Assembly (NCBI RefSeq): GCF_016899955.1
Contig: NZ_JACJJL010000009.1
Coordinates: 1-64,000 of the forward strand
DNA: 64,000 bases
Reading direction: 5' to 3'
From: Marseilla massiliensis
Lineage (GTDB): Bacteria > Bacteroidota > Bacteroidia > Bacteroidales > Bacteroidaceae
Numbering within the stretch: position 1 is the stretch's first letter; each line of letters starts with the position of its first letter. Of the stretch, positions 60,712-64,000 are shown piece by piece. Both the position numbers and the translations under genes were made by a program. Under the pieces are notes generated by a model. It had not been told where the DNA came from and ran no database searches. It saw nothing but the letters and a program-made list of their open reading frames with translations.

Positions 60712-63093
60712 TCATTTCTTGACGATACGCTTGGCCTCGCCGTCGGTCTTCACTATGTATACTCCGGGAGCGAGCCCCGAGAGGTCGGCCTCTGTGCCCC
60801 TTTGGCGCCTCAGGCAAGTTCCGGCAAGGTTGAATATGGCTATGTCGTGCATTGTGTCCACATCGGTATGGGCCGTCTCTACGCCCGACGTTGACCCGAT
60901 GGTTATGGTGAGCGAGTTGTTGCTGTCAGGCCCTATGGCCAGCGGTGTGAGGCCGTTGAGGCTGAACACCTGCACCTTGAACTTGTCGCCGGCCTTGGCG
61001 TTGGGCAGCGAACCGTTGAATGTCACCGTCTTTTTTTCATCTTTCCCAATGTAAATGTTGCTTATGAAATAAGTGGTTCCGTTCGAGTTGTTTTGCGGGA
61101 ACAGGTAAGCATACAGATTCCCGCCGTAGAAACCATTGGTGCACCCGATGCTGGCAGTGAACGTGATGTCGTCGGCCGAGGCGTTGTCGGCGTCGGCCAT
61201 GGCTATCGGCGCTGCCATTGTGAGCTTCGGTTGGCCTGATGGCGTCTCGGTCACGCTGATTGTTTGACTGTCGCCCAACGGCGTTCCGTATTCCGTTATC
61301 ACTAAGAGGTCGTAGTTGCCGGTGGCGTTCGGGGCCGTCATGGTAAACTCCAGGTTGACGCTTTCGCCCTGTGGCACGTCGATGAGTGTTATTTCCGACT
61401 TGTCGGTTATCTGCAAAGAGCCCTGCGGCGCTATGGCAAGCTGTATGTTGCCCACATATTCTTTGCCGCTGTTGCTTAGTGTAGCCTCTACCGTAAACTG
61501 CTGTCCGGCATACGGGGTCGACGTGGCGTTGATGGCCGTCGTGGTTATTTCAGGCTCGCTTTCTGTCGGGTATGAGAATTTGATTGACCCGTCTTGTTCG
61601 GTCTTTGCGACTATGTATTGGCGCTGCGTTATCTTTGTGAGCATCTTGTACCACGTGCCAGTGGCGTTGTCTCGGTAGGCGGGGTATACCTTGTAGGTGC
61701 CTTCGGCCTGCGGGAAATTGCTCATTGGCACATTCATTGCGTTGTAGCCAGTGGCCGGGCTGTAGTTTACCGTAGTGTTGTAAGCCTCGAGGAAAGTGCT
61801 GTTGCCGTTGGCGTCTTCAACCATTATCCCAAGGGTCATGTTGCAGGTGGTGCTGGTGTAGTTGTAGAATCCGCCGCTGAAGGTCACCGTGGCCCACGAA
61901 GCCGTGTTGGCGGGTGACACAGCGAACCTGCCCGTGCAGTACATAAGCGGCTCGTATGTAGACCCCGTCTCGGCCGGCCTTATGTTCAGCGCGGCCTCCT
62001 GGCCGTAGTTGAAGCCCGACGCGGCGCCTCCCGTCCCCTGCTCATAGGGGTCGAGTGCCGTTGTCAGAAAGTAGCCGTTGCTCACGCCTCCCCATCCCCA
62101 GTTTAGGTGGAAATAGCCGTTTTTGTATCCGTCGATGACGAAAGCGTGGCCCTCGTTCTTTGTTGTCAGTCCGGTATAGAATATCGGGTAGCCGCTTGCG
62201 AGGCTGTTGTAGAGCATCTCGTTCCACTCTTCGATGCCGTAGTAGTCGCGTGACAACATGTTGACACTTGGGTCGTAGCTGAAGTATTTCTCCAATGCCA
62301 CCAGGCTGATTATGCTGCTTGCGCCGCTGCTTGAGGGCCCGTACTGCATGTCGCTGGCCACGCCGACGTCGTACATCAGGCGTGCCACGGCGTTCTTCGA
62401 TGCTTGTGAGCTCGTAGAGTTGTAGGTGTCGGTCATCGACTCCCAGTCATACGTGCTCTGGCTGAAGTCGGCCGACAGACTGCCGGCCTTCTGCCCGTTG
62501 ACATACCAGGCGTAGGCATGGTATCCTTTGCCGGTCTGCGGCCACTTGTGGTAATACATTATCTGTGACAGGGCGGTGGCGGCGCATCCCGTGGGGCACT
62601 TCACCCCGTAGTAGGTGGGGCAGAGAGAGTTATAGGGAGAGTTCTGGTCCCACTTCGATTTTGTAAGCGGTGCAATGGCATCGTATACGGGCAAGGCCCT
62701 TTTGAGCTTGTCTCTGCTGTTTGTGGCGTCGCTGCCGGCGGCGTGTTCGAGCTCGCGCTCATATTCGCCCAGCCACCAGCGCATGGCTTCGGGCATGTTG
62801 TCGGCGCTGAAAGTGCCCTCGTCGGAGTAGCCCAGCACCTCGGCTGCGGCGCGGTCGTCGGCGGCCACTATTACGAAGCCGTCTTTCTGGCCCCGGTTGA
62901 AGGCGTAGTAAGCTTTTGACGTATGGGCGAGCCTTATCGTGGCAGAGGCTCCCTGGGCAGGCGCTTTGGCCATTCCTGCGTTGCTGTTGAAGAACTTGCT
63001 GGCGATGGTTTTCGCCTGCTCAGTTGTTATCTGTCCTGCCCATGCTGCGTTTGCCAGTAAGGTTAGGGCAATGATCAATAGTGATTTTCTCAT
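60712..63093 (-). CDS. Secreted C10-family cysteine protease with T9SS tail
   Basis: 793-residue relative of streptopain and of PrtT-type proteases of Bacteroidota. Signal peptide to residue 19. Residues about 20-118 form an inhibitory propeptide of the Spi type. The protease domain (about 135-365) has the nucleophile Cys170 in CPTGCAATA and His316 in NEGHAFVIDGY, with the NWGWGG segment at 331-336. Beta-rich C-terminal domains follow, and the last 50 residues are a T9SS tail (FNLAGTCLRRQRG, then LAPGVYIVK and KRIVKK). It is likely secreted as a zymogen to break down host or dietary protein. A minus-strand TAACTTTG (63159-63152) is its promoter box. Confidence 0.92.
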   Translation of the reverse strand: MRKSLLIIALTLLANAAWAGQITTEQAKTIASKFFNSNAGMAKAPAQGASATIRLAHTSKAYYAFNRGQKDGFVIVAADDRAAAEVLGYSDEGTFSADNMPEAMRWWLGEYERELEHAAGSDATNSRDKLKRALPVYDAIAPLTKSKWDQNSPYNSLCPTYYGVKCPTGCAATALSQIMYYHKWPQTGKGYHAYAWYVNGQKAGSLSADFSQSTYDWESMTDTYNSTSSQASKNAVARLMYDVGVASDMQYGPSSSGASSIISLVALEKYFSYDPSVNMLSRDYYGIEEWNEMLYNSLASGYPIFYTGLTTKNEGHAFVIDGYKNGYFHLNWGWGGVSNGYFLTTALDPYEQGTGGAASGFNYGQEAALNIRPAETGSTYEPLMYCTGRFAVSPANTASWATVTFSGGFYNYTSTTCNMTLGIMVEDANGNSTFLEAYNTTVNYSPATGYNAMNVPMSNFPQAEGTYKVYPAYRDNATGTWYKMLTKITQRQYIVAKTEQDGSIKFSYPTESEPEITTTAINATSTPYAGQQFTVEATLSNSGKEYVGNIQLAIAPQGSLQITDKSEITLIDVPQGESVNLEFTMTAPNATGNYDLLVITEYGTPLGDSQTISVTETPSGQPKLTMAAPIAMADADNASADDITFTASIGCTNGFYGGNLYAYLFPQNNSNGTTYFISNIYIGKDEKKTVTFNGSLPNAKAGDKFKVQVFSLNGLTPLAIGPDSNNSLTITIGSTSGVETAHTDVDTMHDIAIFNLAGTCLRRQRGTEADLSGLAPGVYIVKTDGEAKRIVKK

Positions 63094-63151
63094 ACGTTTT
63101 TATGTTTGAATTTGGCTTTCTGTGATATTTTATGCATAATCCGATACTTTG

Positions 63152-63159
63152 CAAAGTTA
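63152..63159 (-). promoter_or_regulatory. -7 box of the C10 protease gene
   Basis: TAACTTTG on the minus strand, followed by CA, about 60 nt before the ATG at 63093. Confidence 0.6.
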
Positions 63160-63297
63160 AGGAATTTAAGCGATTGTTTGGTGTTTTGGTGTTTGTTTAA
63201 CTATGGTTAACGGTTTGTTATAAGCAATGAACTCCTGTACAGAGTTAAAGTATGTTGCATTTTGACTAATTTTGCCTGTCTTTTCAAATTTTATGCG

Positions 63298-63305
63298 TAA
63301 GTTTG
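63298..63305 (+). promoter_or_regulatory. Candidate -7 box of the rhamnogalacturonan lyase gene
   Basis: TAAGTTTG followed by CA, about 50 nt before the ATG. A second match, TAATTTTG at 63267-63274, is an alternative. Confidence 0.5.
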
Positions 63306-63353
63306 CAATGACAAACTGAAGCCAATAACTAACAACAAACAAAATTTCCAGAT

Positions 63354-64000
63354 ATGAGCAAATTTACATCTTATGCAGTTGCCGCATTGCTGTCGGCAAC
63401 GGCAACAGTGTCAGATGCGCAGAATACGCCTGTCAGTCGGATGGAGCATCTGACCCGTGGCGTGGTGGCTGTGCCTGCATCTTCGGGCAACGGTATGTTC
63501 GTCAGCTGGCGTATGTTCGGCACCGACGACGACCTGACCACCTTCGACCTTCTGCGCGATGGGGTGGTTGTGAAGAAAGACATAGTGGACAAGACCAACT
63601 ATGTAGACGTCAACGGCTTTACGTCAAGTGAGTACCAGGTGGTCGCCAAGCACAATGGCGTTGAGGTAGACCGCTCCGAGCCGGTGACAGGCTGGTCGAA
63701 CCTATACATGCAGATACCCCTCGACAAGCCTGCCGACGGCAACGTCAAGGGCAGCGCTTATTCCTATTCGCCCAACGACTGCAGCGTCGGCGACGTGGAT
63801 GGTGACGGAGAATACGAGATAATACTTAAGTGGGACCCGTCAAACTCGAAGGATAACTCGCAGTCGGGATATACGGGCAATGTGCTCATCGACTGCTACA
63901 AGCTCGACGGTACCAAGCTGTGGCGCGTCGACCTCGGCCAGAACATACGCGCCGGGGCCCATTACACCCAGTTCCTTGTTTACGATTTCGACGGCGACGG
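63354..64000 (+). CDS. Rhamnogalacturonan lyase (PL11 type), 5' part
   Basis: The reading frame starts at ATG 63354 and runs off the window, giving the first 215 residues. A signal peptide (MSKFTSYAVAALLSATATVS) is followed by a beta-sandwich domain (about 24-115, with RGVVAVPASSGNGMFVSWRM). The start of an eight-bladed propeller comes next, with CSVGDVDGDGEYEIILKWDP and FLVYDFDGDG; these DVDGDGE-type calcium loops and RAGAHYTQF are typical of PL11 lyases. Such enzymes split the rhamnogalacturonan I backbone of pectin. Together with the ExuT-like transporter it suggests pectin use. Its downstream neighbours are outside the window. Confidence 0.88.
   Translation, partial: MSKFTSYAVAALLSATATVSDAQNTPVSRMEHLTRGVVAVPASSGNGMFVSWRMFGTDDDLTTFDLLRDGVVVKKDIVDKTNYVDVNGFTSSEYQVVAKHNGVEVDRSEPVTGWSNLYMQIPLDKPADGNVKGSAYSYSPNDCSVGDVDGDGEYEIILKWDPSNSKDNSQSGYTGNVLIDCYKLDGTKLWRVDLGQNIRAGAHYTQFLVYDFDGD

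Overview
The window is a 64 kb piece of a Bacteroidota (order Bacteroidales) chromosome. The evidence is a SusC/SusD-type outer-membrane uptake pair, type IX secretion (T9SS) C-terminal tails, a fused MurF-alanine racemase, a fused fucokinase/GDP-fucose pyrophosphorylase (Fkp), BACON, DUF3098, DUF4302 and DUF6029 proteins, and promoters with the Bacteroidota -7 box TAnnTTTG. Genes are GC-rich and spacers long. A Prevotellaceae- or Muribaculaceae-like gut or oral commensal fits best, but the genus cannot be fixed from sequence alone. I see no tRNA, rRNA, CRISPR array, prophage or intact insertion sequence.

Layout. 1-1783: AT-rich, apparently gene-free, with a protein-like decayed stretch. 1784-18780: a long same-strand locus made of SusC, SusD, an HExxH metallohydrolase lipoprotein, a DUF4302 lipoprotein, a BACON lipoprotein, a TlpA-like thioredoxin, a DUF6029 protein, an Omp28-like lipoprotein, a small T9SS-tailed protein and two large paralogous CxxC proteins with T9SS tails. 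19289-20065: a radical SAM protein. 20337-24835: the housekeeping run ftsX, DUF3098, uppP, truB, queA, folK, facing rpsO. 25547-26895: DUF2752 and two dispanin-like (CD225) membrane proteins. 27576-30849: typA, then luxS-pfs on the other strand. 31001-33508: a YfhO-like membrane protein. 33883-40924: an FHS-family sugar transporter with a DUF2264 putative glycosidase, and divergent fkp, suggesting fucose-related sugar salvage. 41173-44651: a GSCFA protein and murF-alr. 44804-46255: an ExuT-like transporter. 46690-49404: nitroreductase and tryptophanase. 50336-53386: class II ribonucleotide reductase and folB. 53440-57976: cell-wall amidase, MCE protein and dnaA. 58341-64000: a BtuB-like receptor, a secreted C10 protease and the start of a rhamnogalacturonan lyase.

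The most unusual feature is non-coding. At least eight spacers carry short tandem arrays of one diverged unit with a 22-bp period (core GGGCCGTTTTGC, then TGC and AAAC). The unit junctions create the dyad AAACGG-G-CCGTTT. The arrays lie only between genes, in both orientations, and two of them also supply a terminator-like hairpin. I do not recognise this family. A separate tandem repeat of about 103 bp leads exactly into the start codon of the second large CxxC paralog, and that paralog pair shares nearly identical 3' ends and the same terminator stem.
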